Below, piece by piece: positions 1-8,536 of a stretch of DNA of 64,000 nt (its first letter is position 1; every line of letters starts with the position of its first letter). This stretch comes from a virus. Under the pieces are notes generated by a model. That model was not told where the DNA came from. It saw only the letters and a program-made list of their open reading frames with translations, and did no database searches. Location of the stretch: the IMG/VR virus record IMGVR_UViG_3300048583_000198, positions 1 through 64,000 of that record; one strand, 5' to 3'. The translations under genes were made by a program, and so were the position numbers.

Positions 1-2
1 AC

Positions 3-281
3 GGCAAAGATTGCGGCTTTTTCGTCGCAGCTTTGACTCGTCTCGGTTACAAGCAGAGCGACGAGACATTAAAAGATGAGTACATGACCCCTGGTTACAG
101 CGAGTGTCAGTACTGTGATAACGAAGTTCTCACCGGTCCATACCTCGATGGTAGATATCAAGGTGTGCTTGTCATGAACCGAAATGACGCCATCGTTGGT
201 CAAGGCTCTGATGAATTTCAAGCTCCTGGCGAATGTCAGTGCGATAACTGCAGAAATGGAGATGATGATGACGAGTACTAG
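3..281 (+). CDS. Hypothetical protein, 5' end outside window
   Basis: The reading frame is open from the left edge, so the true start probably lies upstream; the first start-like codon inside is a TTG at 33. The visible 92 residues are acidic, with a cysteine pattern CxxC near the middle and CxCxxC near the C-terminus followed by an Asp-rich tail (four D then E, Y). The cysteines could hold a zinc ion, but no known family was recognised. Its 3' end overlaps the start of the peptidase gene by 14 bases, so the two are probably translated together. Confidence 0.6.
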   Translation, partial: GKDCGFFVAALTRLGYKQSDETLKDEYMTPGYSECQYCDNEVLTGPYLDGRYQGVLVMNRNDAIVGQGSDEFQAPGECQCDNCRNGDDDDEY

Positions 282-1236
282 GCCCGACGTTCCAGCGTTG
301 TACACGCTACTCACCTACCGCCGTTCACACGGTTCGGAGGGTGAAAAGAGGTACATCCAGAACTTCATCATGCCTCTTAACCCTCGCATCATCGTGTCGG
401 AGACAGAAACGCCAATGGCGTTTTTTGTCTATGTCGGCAAGAGTGACATCATGTTTACCAGTCACACTGACACAGTGCACATGACCAGTGAGAAGGTCTT
501 CCAGGATGTTGTCCTGGAAAACGGTCTCTACTGCAAGAAAGACAATCAGCCTCTCGGGGCAGATGACGCAGCCGGTAACTGGCTGATGTTCAACATGATC
601 CACAGGAAAGTTCCTGGGATCTATGCTTTCTTCCGTGGTGAAGAACGCGGTGGCATCGGTTCAAGCTACTGTGCTGAAAAGCGCAAAGACCTGTTCGAGA
701 ACGTCAAATGCGCTATTGCACTTGATCGTCGCGGTACAACCAGTGTCATTACGCATCAAGGCGCTGGTCGCGGATGCAGCGACGAGTTCGGTAAGAGCCT
801 TGCCCAAATTCTCAATATGGGACATGTGCTCGATGACACTGGCATCTACACCGACACTGCTGAATTCTTCGGCATTGTTCCCAATTGCACCAATCTCTCG
901 GTAGGGTATGACCGAGAGCACAGCAAGAACGAGACGCTCAATAAAGCGTACATCGAAGCTTTGCGAGACAGCCTCATCGCAGCTGATTGGTCCAAGCTGG
1001 ATCACACTCCGCCAAAGGCTGATCCGATTGAACGTGGTTATGGATTCAACAGTCGCAGCTATCCCTTGTTCAGCTCTGACCAGATTCAAGCAGCACGAAA
1101 TATCGTGCCAGATCTAGATATTGGTCCGCTGCAGATTGGTGACTTCCTGTACGACTACTCGGATCGCTTGCCTCCTGATCTTCGTGACAAGGCACTAAAA
1201 CTGGCGCAACGGATCTACAAGAGGTTCGAAATGTGA
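268..1236 (+). CDS. M20-like zinc metallopeptidase
   Basis: About 322 residues. Ordered motifs match the metal site of M20/M28-type exopeptidases: HTD at 66-68, GADD at 97-100 (bridging Asp), GEE at 124-126 (general base and metal ligand), LDRRG with Asp at 153, and YDREH with His at 218. The family uses two metals to cleave small peptides or amide bonds; the substrate here is unknown. Start chosen at the ATG at 268 because GGAG lies six bases upstream; in-frame ATGs at 256, 262 and 265 are alternatives. It overlaps the next gene by one base (TGATG). A peptidase of this type is unusual in a replication operon. It could act on host peptides or on a conjugated metabolite. Confidence 0.72.
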   Translation: MTSTRPDVPALYTLLTYRRSHGSEGEKRYIQNFIMPLNPRIIVSETETPMAFFVYVGKSDIMFTSHTDTVHMTSEKVFQDVVLENGLYCKKDNQPLGADDAAGNWLMFNMIHRKVPGIYAFFRGEERGGIGSSYCAEKRKDLFENVKCAIALDRRGTTSVITHQGAGRGCSDEFGKSLAQILNMGHVLDDTGIYTDTAEFFGIVPNCTNLSVGYDREHSKNETLNKAYIEALRDSLIAADWSKLDHTPPKADPIERGYGFNSRSYPLFSSDQIQAARNIVPDLDIGPLQIGDFLYDYSDRLPPDLRDKALKLAQRIYKRFEM

Positions 1237-2003
1237 TGAAGCGGTTCAAGAAGAAGCACACCAAGATTCCTTCCAAACAGGCCGTGGTAAGGATGCTTCG
1301 ACGGATAGATCCAGATCTGGCGGAGATGTACAAGGACGACTTCGATAGCTGTCCCAGCATTTTCCCTGAAGCAATTCGGGCAGTTACTTTGCCAGAGTTT
1401 GATCCAGGCAAGCGCAGCAACATTTGCTACTACCCGGATCTGCACAACTACAGACTTCACGAATGTCCCAATCGTAGTCTGCCAATACCGAAATTCTTGG
1501 CTTTGTTCCGCCCTTACATCGACAGCGCAGTACTCGATAAACTTGAAGTCGATTTGACGAACTATCGTCTCGAGTTCTACACCGATCCCGATAAGTGGAC
1601 GGAAGTCTATGCACATGAAGAAGTTGATTCGTGCATGACAGGAACTAACATTGTGCGTTGCTACGCGCACCCACAGAACAAACTTGCGATTGCTGCGCTT
1701 TATGCTCCAGGCGGCAACAGACTCGTTGCACGCAGCATTGTCAATGTCGACGAGAAATGGTGGATTCGATTGTTTGGCGATTCCACACTTCTTGCTGAAA
1801 AGCTGATGGAAAAGGGATATGGCCGACTCTCCGGCGTTCCCAAAGCTTTTCGGATGTACGGTTGGGCTGGTTACCGGTATGTCCGGAACGAAGTCCAATA
1901 TCCGTATTTCGATTTCTCATTGCAGAACGTCGAAATTCTGCATGACACTCACAACCCCGACACGGGGCTCATCGAAGTCATCATCAACCCAGGTAACACG
2001 TAA
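1236..2003 (+). CDS. Conserved-looking hypothetical protein, 255 aa
   Basis: Basic N-terminus rich in Lys and Arg, then a mixed soluble region. The central segment around SCMTG...RCYAHP...LYAPGGNRLVARS, ending in KWWIRLFGD, has the feel of a folded beta-rich domain, but no function could be assigned. An ATG at 1236 overlaps the stop of the peptidase (TGATG); a GTG at 1233 is possible. It ends in TAATG, overlapping the next start, so it sits in one operon with both neighbours. No signal peptide or membrane segment is visible. Confidence 0.8.
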   Translation: MKRFKKKHTKIPSKQAVVRMLRRIDPDLAEMYKDDFDSCPSIFPEAIRAVTLPEFDPGKRSNICYYPDLHNYRLHECPNRSLPIPKFLALFRPYIDSAVLDKLEVDLTNYRLEFYTDPDKWTEVYAHEEVDSCMTGTNIVRCYAHPQNKLAIAALYAPGGNRLVARSIVNVDEKWWIRLFGDSTLLAEKLMEKGYGRLSGVPKAFRMYGWAGYRYVRNEVQYPYFDFSLQNVEILHDTHNPDTGLIEVIINPGNT

Positions 2004-2383
2004 TGAAGAACGTTTTCCGCAAGTGGCTCGGCATCAACGAAGATGTCGAAGCAATCGCCGCCGACATGAACATGCTTCACGAACGCGGTCAGAGCACTGC
2101 TCTGCAGGTGTTCGAGCTGTTCCATGCCATGCCCTTTGCCTCTGCCGCCATCGGCATGACGGCTAAGGACGCTGCCATGCTCACCGCCCCAGACGGCATC
2201 CAGGCTAACAGCCTGACGGCCATTCTCATGGGCATCCTGCTCAACGCCCGTCAGGGTAACAGCGTGATGCAGGTGGTCGGTGAACTCTCTGACACCGTTC
2301 GAGCCACTCTCGAAAAGCGTGGCTTCAAGGTGGAAGACACCGAAGGTACGGGTGGCAAAGTCACTCACATCCTCTGGACCTAA
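2003..2383 (+). CDS. Hypothetical protein, 126 aa
   Basis: Starts at the TAATG overlap with the gene before. The sequence is Ala/Met-rich and mostly helical in appearance, with hydrophobic stretches near residues 35-50 and 70-85 that look like buried helices more than membrane spans. No family recognised. It keeps the tight spacing of the surrounding operon. Confidence 0.75.
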   Translation: MKNVFRKWLGINEDVEAIAADMNMLHERGQSTALQVFELFHAMPFASAAIGMTAKDAAMLTAPDGIQANSLTAILMGILLNARQGNSVMQVVGELSDTVRATLEKRGFKVEDTEGTGGKVTHILWT

Positions 2384-2385
2384 CC

Positions 2386-2487
2386 ATGTGGTGGATTCTC
2401 GGTGCCCTTGTCTGCATTGGCGTGGCTCTCTTGACGGGAGCCATGATTCGCTTCGGCAATCCTTGGGGTGATCACGATGAAGATTGA
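2386..2487 (+). CDS. Small membrane protein, 33 aa
   Basis: Begins two bases after the previous stop and reads MWWILGALVCIGVALL, a single hydrophobic span, followed by a short charged tail ending DHDED. The end overlaps the ThyX start by 11 bases. Its place between two operon genes and the clean membrane span support it; no function can be assigned. Confidence 0.6.
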   Translation: MWWILGALVCIGVALLTGAMIRFGNPWGDHDED

Positions 2488-3196
2488 AGTCCTGGACCAC
2501 GGGTACGTGGAGTTCATCGAAGCTTGGGGTACAGGACGTGAAACCGATCCTGCTCAAGAAGTCGACTTCGAAGTAGGCATCATCGAAGCAGCGCGTCAGT
2601 CTACGCAAGGAAACTTCCGTGGCTGGGACAACGACCTCAAGCTTCTGACGTACCTGTACAACAACCAACACAGCACACCATTTGAGTTTGCTGGGATGGT
2701 AATTGAAGTCCAGGCTCCCATTTTCGTCTTTCGTGAATGGCATCGTCACCGTACTCAGTCGTACAACGAGATGAGTGCTCGTTATACGGCTCTGCCGGAC
2801 CTTTACTATCACTGTCATGTGGATGAGGTAATCGAGCGTGCCAAGGCTGTCACCACGAATAAACAAGCTGGTGGTGTCGGCAAGGTCCAGGAAAACCTGA
2901 TCACCAACTGGGTTGCCATGGATTTGGAACTCAACCAAACGCTCGAGACCCATTACCAGCAAGGTTTGGCCATTGGAGTACCTAAAGAACTGGCTCGCAA
3001 AAAAATGCCAGTCGACCACTACTCCAAGATGCGAGCTTCAGCCAACCTCAGAAACTGGCTGTCATTTATGACGTTGCGCTGCGCACCGAATGCTCAACGT
3101 GAAATTCGGGCTTACGCAGACGCTGTAGCCAACATTGTTGGCGAAGTCTTTCCACACACCTTCCATCTGTGGGCGAAGCAAACCTTCGGAGAGTAA
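2477..3196 (+). CDS. thyX: FAD-dependent thymidylate synthase ThyX
   Basis: 239 residues. It makes dTMP from dUMP using methylene-tetrahydrofolate and reduced FAD, feeding phage DNA synthesis. The diagnostic ThyX signature RHRxxSxNExSxRY is present: R90-H-R92 with the serine eight residues on (S100), then ARY and LPDLYY. The C-terminal part KMRASANLRNWLSFMTLR matches the conserved substrate-binding helix of the family. The ATG at 2477 is preceded by GGGGTG; a GTG at 2468 would add three residues. It sits in the nucleotide and replication operon, directly before a run of tiny genes. Confidence 0.95.
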   Translation: MKIEVLDHGYVEFIEAWGTGRETDPAQEVDFEVGIIEAARQSTQGNFRGWDNDLKLLTYLYNNQHSTPFEFAGMVIEVQAPIFVFREWHRHRTQSYNEMSARYTALPDLYYHCHVDEVIERAKAVTTNKQAGGVGKVQENLITNWVAMDLELNQTLETHYQQGLAIGVPKELARKKMPVDHYSKMRASANLRNWLSFMTLRCAPNAQREIRAYADAVANIVGEVFPHTFHLWAKQTFGE

Positions 3197-3197
3197 A

Positions 3198-3437
3198 ATG
3201 AGCCGCATGGGCGAATGGGCCGCTGAACATGAAGACGATGAAGATCTCATGCTTGCAGCTCTAGCCCATGAAGAAGAGCTTCATGAACAGTGGATCCGGG
3301 AGCAAGAACTATGTCAGCTGGGCTTGATAACACCACTCTCGTTCCAGTTGTCGAACTCTCCGCAGACGAACTCCTCGACGCCTGGGCAAGTCACCGTAAT
3401 GACCTCTACGGGGTCATGGCTGCCGAAGAAGGCATGA
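3198..3437 (+). CDS. Small acidic hypothetical protein
   Basis: Starts one base after the ThyX stop. The first 40 residues (MSRMGEWAAEHEDDEDLMLA...EEELHEQWIREQEL) look like a real acidic helix. The last 40, Ser/Thr/Pro-rich, look like the shadow of the next gene, which starts at 3311 inside this one. The true coding part may therefore be shorter in function than the open frame of 79 residues. Confidence 0.5.
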   Translation: MSRMGEWAAEHEDDEDLMLAALAHEEELHEQWIREQELCQLGLITPLSFQLSNSPQTNSSTPGQVTVMTSTGSWLPKKA

Positions 3438-3535
3438 GGCGCGTTTATGAACATCGTGCTCGTTCCCCCGAAACAGTTTTTGCTCTACTTGGTATGCGCA
3501 GGGTGCAACCGACGCCTAGTCCTAAGCAAGGCTGA
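3311..3535 (+). CDS. Hypothetical protein, 74 aa
   Basis: Reads MSAGLDNTTLVPVVELSADE with a soluble, protein-like composition. It overlaps the preceding frame by 127 bases and the following one by 89 bases, which is unusual even for a phage. Upstream GGGAG at 3298-3302 gives a plausible ribosome site for the ATG at 3311. No family recognised. Confidence 0.5.
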   Translation: MSAGLDNTTLVPVVELSADELLDAWASHRNDLYGVMAAEEGMRRVYEHRARSPETVFALLGMRRVQPTPSPKQG

Positions 3536-3632
3536 ACCCGACGTGTATGCAGACCTCGACGGTGATGCCTACAAAGCGTACTACTGTCCCCCGTGCATGA
3601 TGAAACTCACGCATCCTCAGGAATCAACATGA
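3447..3632 (+). CDS. Small zinc-ribbon-like protein, 61 aa
   Basis: Contains two Cys pairs, CAGC near residue 18 and CPPC near residue 49, a spacing typical of a small zinc ribbon. The N-terminus is hydrophobic (IVLVPPKQFLLYLV). It overlaps the gene before by 89 bases and the next start by four (ATGA). Likely a small metal-binding protein of unknown role. Confidence 0.6.
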   Translation: MNIVLVPPKQFLLYLVCAGCNRRLVLSKAEPDVYADLDGDAYKAYYCPPCMMKLTHPQEST

Positions 3633-3970
3633 CCACTGACTCTGAACTTCAGACGCTTCAAGAAAAAGTGAAGCGGCTCACGCATGACCGCGACGTTGCC
3701 ATGAAAATGGCTGCACGTAGCGATGAGCAGGTCAAAGCACTCAAGACGGAAGTGGAGAACTATCGTCGACTCTGGCAGCATGCCGAGTCTCGTAAAATCT
3801 ATGACCCATTGTCATTGGTCGATTACGATCCATATCAGTATGAGGTTCCCGTGATCGTCAATTCCCGCAAGAAGAAGCGAACCATCCACGATTGGATCTG
3901 GACTGGAGTATGGCTAATTGCTGCCGGTGCAGCAGTCTACGTACTCGGCTGGGTTCTTGTTTGGCCCTAA
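3629..3970 (+). CDS. Coiled-coil protein with C-terminal membrane anchor
   Basis: 113 residues. Residues about 5-50 form a heptad-like charged helix (LQTLQEKVKRLTHDRDVAMK and on), then a Tyr/Pro-rich linker, a basic patch RKKKR, and a final hydrophobic span WIWTGVWLIAAGAAVYVLGW near the C-terminus. This layout suggests a tail-anchored inner-membrane protein facing the cytoplasm. Start is set by the ATGA overlap with the preceding gene. Function unknown. Confidence 0.7.
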   Translation: MTTDSELQTLQEKVKRLTHDRDVAMKMAARSDEQVKALKTEVENYRRLWQHAESRKIYDPLSLVDYDPYQYEVPVIVNSRKKKRTIHDWIWTGVWLIAAGAAVYVLGWVLVWP

Positions 3971-3981
3971 GGAACATCACA

Positions 3982-4167
3982 ATGGCTACTGATTTCAAAG
4001 AAGAGCTGCGTAAGGCAGCTGACGAAGCCGCCGCAAGCGAGAAAAGCAGCGTTGAACATGCTCTGCGACAGGCGTTCTACAAAGGCGTTGAGTTTGAGAT
4101 GGCTCGTCGCCGTAAGGAGTTGGCCAATGCGCTCAGCAAAGCCAAGGCTGACAACACGCCCTCTTGA
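3982..4167 (+). CDS. Small helical protein, 61 aa
   Basis: Highly charged and Ala-rich, likely all helical, with no membrane span. AAGGA lies about eight bases before the ATG. The next gene starts inside its 3' end. No family recognised. Confidence 0.65.
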   Translation: MATDFKEELRKAADEAAASEKSSVEHALRQAFYKGVEFEMARRRKELANALSKAKADNTPS

Positions 4168-4339
4168 TTACTTCGAACACAACGAACAACGTGGTGGTTC
4201 GAAAGTAGTACAACTCGACATCGTAGAGTGGGATATGCCTGATCCCGAACCATCTATTGTTGTCGAAGAGTCTCGCAACAACTTCAAGGTGAACGCTGTC
4301 AAGCGTGCCTGGGAAAAACTCATAGGAAAACGTTCATGA
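4127..4339 (+). CDS. Hypothetical protein, 70 aa
   Basis: The start at 4127 is chosen because a full AAGGAG at 4114-4119 sits seven bases upstream, inside the preceding gene. The 41-base overlap is thus probably real. The protein has an acidic centre (DIVEWDMPDPEP) and a basic C-terminus ending KLIGKRS. Its stop overlaps the next ATG by four bases. No function assigned. Confidence 0.65.
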   Translation: MRSAKPRLTTRPLDYFEHNEQRGGSKVVQLDIVEWDMPDPEPSIVVEESRNNFKVNAVKRAWEKLIGKRS

Positions 4340-4689
4340 AAGCTCTTGCTCGCATCGCTGCTACTCTTGCCGCTCTCGGTATTCAGCCGGGAGATGTCAA
4401 CATGTTGTCCCATATGGGACTGAATCGACGAAGCGTTAGCAAGCATGCCTTCAACAAAACAACCCGTGCAGCTGGACGCCGTAGCAAAGCCAAGCGCCTG
4501 AGAATCTCTCGTGGTGCCGGTTCAATCAGCGCAAAAGCTGACATTCTCCAACTCTGTCATATGGGACGGTGGGAGGATGCTGCTACCATGGACCAGGAAC
4601 ACGAGCACCGTTGTGGTGAACGTCTGTTCGGTCCTGAGATTCGCGCACAGTGGCGTGCATACGCCGTCGAAGAGGCTCTGACATTATGA
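4336..4689 (+). CDS. Basic hypothetical protein, 117 aa
   Basis: N-terminal Ala-rich helix, then a strongly basic middle (RAAGRRSKAKRLRISRG), then a His/Cys-containing C-terminal part. The basic region could bind nucleic acid, but this is only inference. It overlaps both neighbours by four bases (ATGA). Confidence 0.7.
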   Translation: MKALARIAATLAALGIQPGDVNMLSHMGLNRRSVSKHAFNKTTRAAGRRSKAKRLRISRGAGSISAKADILQLCHMGRWEDAATMDQEHEHRCGERLFGPEIRAQWRAYAVEEALTL

Positions 4690-4808
4690 TGGAACATGCT
4701 CCTCAGCTCTTTGTCGCCTCTCTCCTGGGCATCGCGTTGGTGCTCTCCCTCATACTTTATGTGACCACTCGCCGTGCTAAACCAAGATCAAATGAGAGCA
4801 GCCGATGA
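4686..4808 (+). CDS. Small membrane protein, 40 aa
   Basis: Starts in an ATGATG overlapping the stop before it. It has one clear membrane span (LFVASLLGIALVLSLILYV) followed by a basic cytoplasmic-type tail TTRRAKPRS. The end overlaps the helicase start by 35 bases. Function unknown. Confidence 0.55.
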   Translation: MMEHAPQLFVASLLGIALVLSLILYVTTRRAKPRSNESSR

Positions 4809-5940
4809 GCTGCAAGCGTTTCTAGCGAGTGATCGGCGTGAGTTTTGTTTGACGGGGCAAGCGGGTACTGGAAAGACCTACATGCTCCACTCCATTCTTG
4901 GAGACAACGCCACTTATTGCGCTACAACAAACAAAGCTGCCAGTGTGCTGCGTAAGCTCACTGGCCATGCGCAGACCATTCACAATCTGCTGCATCTCAC
5001 CGTGCGCAATGACTTCGCTACTGGCAAGACTTCTCTTGTTCGAGATCCTAAAGCCAGCAATATCCGAGGTCATGTCATCGTCGTAGATGAAGCGTCGATG
5101 GTCGATAAGACCCTCTACGCCATCACGAAGGAGATGTGCGAAGAGAGCAAAATCATCTGGGTAGGGGATGATGCGCAGCTCCCGCCAGTATCGAGCGGCA
5201 CATTTTCCGTCTTCAAGCTGGACATCCCAACAGCCAGTCTGTTTCAAGTCATGCGAAGCATTGACACTCCAGCCATCACAGAGCTATCCACAGCTCTGCG
5301 TGCTGCCGTATTCAACGGCAACAACATCACCATCTCGAGTCGACCGCCGCACATTCAACGTGTAACCGGCCCTGAAGCCCATGTGCTTGTCACTGATCTA
5401 GTACAGAAGGAGCAGTGGCACAACTGCATCTTGTTGTCGTACACCAACGCTCGCACAGCCTCAGCCGTGAAAGTGATTCGAGGTGCGGCTAAGAAACCTG
5501 CGGCCCTCATCCCTGGAGATTCTGTCATCGTGAACTCTGCGTTCCGATACTCACCGTGCCCAGGAACATGGGAGTGGATCCCTACAGATTCTATGGTTGA
5601 AATCCTGGGCATCTCGCCTGTCCCTGGATCACCGCATCTCATTATTGCTCATACTGATATAGGTGACTTGCCTACGTATAAGGACAACTCACGCTTGCAG
5701 GCTGACATCGCTAAGGCTCAATCCGATAAAGACTGGAATACGTACTTTCGATTGAAGGAAACTTTCATCGACTTGCGGCATGCAGAAGCCTTAACGATTC
5801 ATAAGAGTCAGGGCAGCACATTCGATACAGTGTTCGTGGACACTCCAAGCTTGTACTCTTGCAAGAACCCCAATGAGCGTCGCAGACTACTCTATGTAGC
5901 TTGTTCGAGAGCCCGAAACTTCCTCTATCTAGTGAGCTGA
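4774..5940 (+). CDS. SF1 DNA helicase, Dda/RecD type
   Basis: 388 residues, the size of T4 Dda (439) less some inserts. ATP-driven unwinding of DNA at replication or recombination forks is the expected role. Motifs in order: Walker A GQAGTGKT at 28-35, Walker B VVDEASM, motif III GDDAQLPPV, motif V-like LTIHKSQGSTFDTVFVD, and motif VI LLYVACSRAR near the C-terminus. The start is a GTG at 4774 because LNQDQ just after it is typical of the family; an ATG at 4792 is the alternative. It precedes the DNA polymerase gene by one small gene. Confidence 0.9.
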   Translation: MLNQDQMRAADELQAFLASDRREFCLTGQAGTGKTYMLHSILGDNATYCATTNKAASVLRKLTGHAQTIHNLLHLTVRNDFATGKTSLVRDPKASNIRGHVIVVDEASMVDKTLYAITKEMCEESKIIWVGDDAQLPPVSSGTFSVFKLDIPTASLFQVMRSIDTPAITELSTALRAAVFNGNNITISSRPPHIQRVTGPEAHVLVTDLVQKEQWHNCILLSYTNARTASAVKVIRGAAKKPAALIPGDSVIVNSAFRYSPCPGTWEWIPTDSMVEILGISPVPGSPHLIIAHTDIGDLPTYKDNSRLQADIAKAQSDKDWNTYFRLKETFIDLRHAEALTIHKSQGSTFDTVFVDTPSLYSCKNPNERRRLLYVACSRARNFLYLVS

Positions 5941-5943
5941 ACC

Positions 5944-6150
5944 ATGACAGATCATCCTCTTGTCTCGGCCTTGTCTGAGTTTCTCGAGACTCACAAGATG
6001 GAAGCAGGCTTGTTGCTAATTCCTGGTGATGGTGAGTTGCGACTCATCGGCTCTGGCATCGGCATGGCCGAGTTGATCGGCATCTCTCGAAGCCTTGATG
6101 GCTACATCAGTGCAATGCTTGAGCCTCCTCCGGATAGCAAGCCGAACTAA
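5944..6150 (+). CDS. Hypothetical protein, 68 aa
   Basis: Starts three bases after the helicase stop and overlaps the polymerase start (TAATG). It appears to be a small alpha/beta protein, with LLLIPGDGELRLIGSGIG in the middle. No family recognised. Position between helicase and polymerase suggests a replication accessory role, as inference only. Confidence 0.7.
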   Translation: MTDHPLVSALSEFLETHKMEAGLLLIPGDGELRLIGSGIGMAELIGISRSLDGYISAMLEPPPDSKPN

Positions 6151-8531
6151 TGAGCATTGGATACATCTGCCCACGCAGCTGCCCAGCACTGGTCGGCCAG
6201 AAGATCTCATTGCCTATCGGCAAGATCTCTGACGACTGGTTCAATGAGCTGGTTATTGGCAACGGCGAAATCACACACCTGGCTATCCAGGACTCTGCAC
6301 TGTTCAAGAAGTTGACGGGACGTGCTCGAGTTGTGAATACAACTGGCTACGTCTTCAAGTCCAAGTATGGTAACTACCATGTGTGTTACGTCCCGCCATT
6401 TAAATCCATCACTCTCGATGAACGAGTCCGTAACGAAGCTCGACTATCCATTGAGGCTCTTGAAGCACACCTTGCTGGCCGCTATGTTGAGCCAGGAACC
6501 ACCCGAACTGTGGTTGTCCACTCCGGTCAAGAATGGGCCGACTGGGTGGAGAGATTGCTATCCCTACCCCGGATCTCCGTTGATCTCGAAACGACAGGGC
6601 TCAAGCATCATGAGAGCACCATCCGAACGATCGGCTTTGGTATATCGGAGAATGAGGCGGTCGTCTTCGAATGGCATCAGGTAGAGGCCAGTATTCGGTA
6701 TTTTTTTGAGCAGTACACTGGCAAGATCATTATGCACAAGGGTGCATTTGATCTTACGCAGCTCATCCACAAAGTTTGGATGAAGAAACTATCTGATACG
6801 AACGGCATCTACGAAGGCTTAAAGCATCTGCAGTCAAAAACCGAATGCAGCATGATTCTCAGCTACGTTGTCACAAACACGTGTGCTGGCAATGAGCTAG
6901 GTCTCAAGCCACAAACACAAAGTGAGTACGGTGACTACGGAATTGATGAGCCGTGGAAAGCCCCACTCAAAGATGTCATCGAGTACAACGGCAAAGACTG
7001 CGCAGCAACACTGTGGCTTTACGACAAGCACATGGCAAACCTGGGCGAACTTGCCCATGTCTTCAAACGTCTGAACAGCTACCTTCGAGAGATCGTATGG
7101 ATGCAGCTCTGTGGGCTACCCATTGACCAGAAAGTAGCGGAAAAGAATGCCAGACTACTTTCGGATCGAGCCGATGAGCTGATTGAACTCATCACCAATC
7201 ATGAGTTCGTAATCCGGTATATGGTGCTTCATCGTGAACGATGGGCTGTGAAGCGCAATCTCAAGCTCAAGAAAAAGCGTGTCACTCCTGAAGAGTGTAC
7301 TGAGATCTTCAATCCGAACAGCCCTATTCAGCTCCAGGCACTGCTGTATGAAGTACTGCAGCTTCCTATCCTGGGTACCACAAGAACAGGACAGCCATCT
7401 ACTGATGGCGACACACTCAAAGCTCTCTGTAATCACAGCACTGAAGCAAAGGAGTTCTTGGAATGGCTGGTCGAACTCGCACAGATCGAGAAGCTTCTCA
7501 GCAGCTTTGTTCCGCACTTCGTAAATGCTCCAGCAGTGGACGGATACCACTGTCTCTATGGGTTCTACAACATTGGCGGAACCCAGAGCGGTCGGCTCAG
7601 CAGCGACAGCCCCAACCAACAGAACTTGCCGTCACACGAGAAGCACGGCTTCGATTACGCCATCTACATCAAACAGATGGTGAAAGCCCCCAAGGGTTGG
7701 CTCTTCGTTGGCGCTGACTTCGCATCTCTTGAAGATAAGATCATCACACTGCTGACTCGAGATCCCAATCGACTCAAAGTGTATGAAGATGGGTACGACG
7801 GGCACAGCCTGCGTACCTTCTACTACTTCCGAGATCAGATGCCAGACATTGAGGACACGCTAGAGTCAATCAATTCAATTGGTTCCAAGTACAAGCATCT
7901 GCGTTACTTGAGCAAGCCTCCTACGTTTGCCTTGACCTACTTTGGGACGTGGAAGACACTGATGACAAACTGTGGCTTCTCTGAAGAAGACGCCAAGAAA
8001 ATCGAGGCAAACTTTCATGAACTCTACAAAGCAAGTGACGAGTGGAACGCAGCTAAACTTGCTCGAGCCGCTCGAGACGGATATACCACCCTTGCTTTTG
8101 GACTTCGGCTCTTTTGTCCAGTTCTTCACGCAAGTGTTCATGGACGACTTCGACCGTCAGAAGCCGCTGCTGAAGAGCGGAGTGCTGGAAACGCTTTTGG
8201 ACAAAGCTATGGACTCCTCAATTCCAGAGCAGCTCACGCTTTCATGGACCGAGTGATTGAAGCCAAACTTTGGAACGACATTCGTCCAGCTGCACAAATC
8301 CACGATGCCCAGTACTACTGGGTTCGACGAGACGTGAAGCTCGTCAAGTGGGTAAATGACAATCTCATCCCAGAAATGGAATGGCAGGATTTGCCCGAGC
8401 TTGGACATCCCACCTTGAAGCTAGGTGGTGAACTCATTGTCTATGACCCCGACTGGTCTTCGGAACTTCATATTCCGAATGGCGCAAGCTATGGCCAGAT
8501 CGGTGACCTTCTCAACCGAATCAAGAAGTAG
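6150..8531 (+). CDS. DNA polymerase, family A with 3'-5' exonuclease
   Basis: 793 residues; replicative polymerase of the PolI/T7 type. Exonuclease motifs: ExoI DLETTG (D145, E147), ExoII HKGAFDL, ExoIII YNGKDCAATL. Polymerase motifs: the GTQSGRLSSDSPNQQNLPS loop, motif A GADFASLEDK with D523, motif B R585...K589...Y597-F-G, and motif C QIHDAQ with D719. Motif C has Ala where most family A enzymes have Glu (HDE). No 5'-3' exonuclease domain. It lies between helicase and RecB-like nuclease genes, so the block encodes most of a replisome. Confidence 0.95.
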   Translation: MSIGYICPRSCPALVGQKISLPIGKISDDWFNELVIGNGEITHLAIQDSALFKKLTGRARVVNTTGYVFKSKYGNYHVCYVPPFKSITLDERVRNEARLSIEALEAHLAGRYVEPGTTRTVVVHSGQEWADWVERLLSLPRISVDLETTGLKHHESTIRTIGFGISENEAVVFEWHQVEASIRYFFEQYTGKIIMHKGAFDLTQLIHKVWMKKLSDTNGIYEGLKHLQSKTECSMILSYVVTNTCAGNELGLKPQTQSEYGDYGIDEPWKAPLKDVIEYNGKDCAATLWLYDKHMANLGELAHVFKRLNSYLREIVWMQLCGLPIDQKVAEKNARLLSDRADELIELITNHEFVIRYMVLHRERWAVKRNLKLKKKRVTPEECTEIFNPNSPIQLQALLYEVLQLPILGTTRTGQPSTDGDTLKALCNHSTEAKEFLEWLVELAQIEKLLSSFVPHFVNAPAVDGYHCLYGFYNIGGTQSGRLSSDSPNQQNLPSHEKHGFDYAIYIKQMVKAPKGWLFVGADFASLEDKIITLLTRDPNRLKVYEDGYDGHSLRTFYYFRDQMPDIEDTLESINSIGSKYKHLRYLSKPPTFALTYFGTWKTLMTNCGFSEEDAKKIEANFHELYKASDEWNAAKLARAARDGYTTLAFGLRLFCPVLHASVHGRLRPSEAAAEERSAGNAFGQSYGLLNSRAAHAFMDRVIEAKLWNDIRPAAQIHDAQYYWVRRDVKLVKWVNDNLIPEMEWQDLPELGHPTLKLGGELIVYDPDWSSELHIPNGASYGQIGDLLNRIKK

Positions 8532-8536
8532 TCCAT

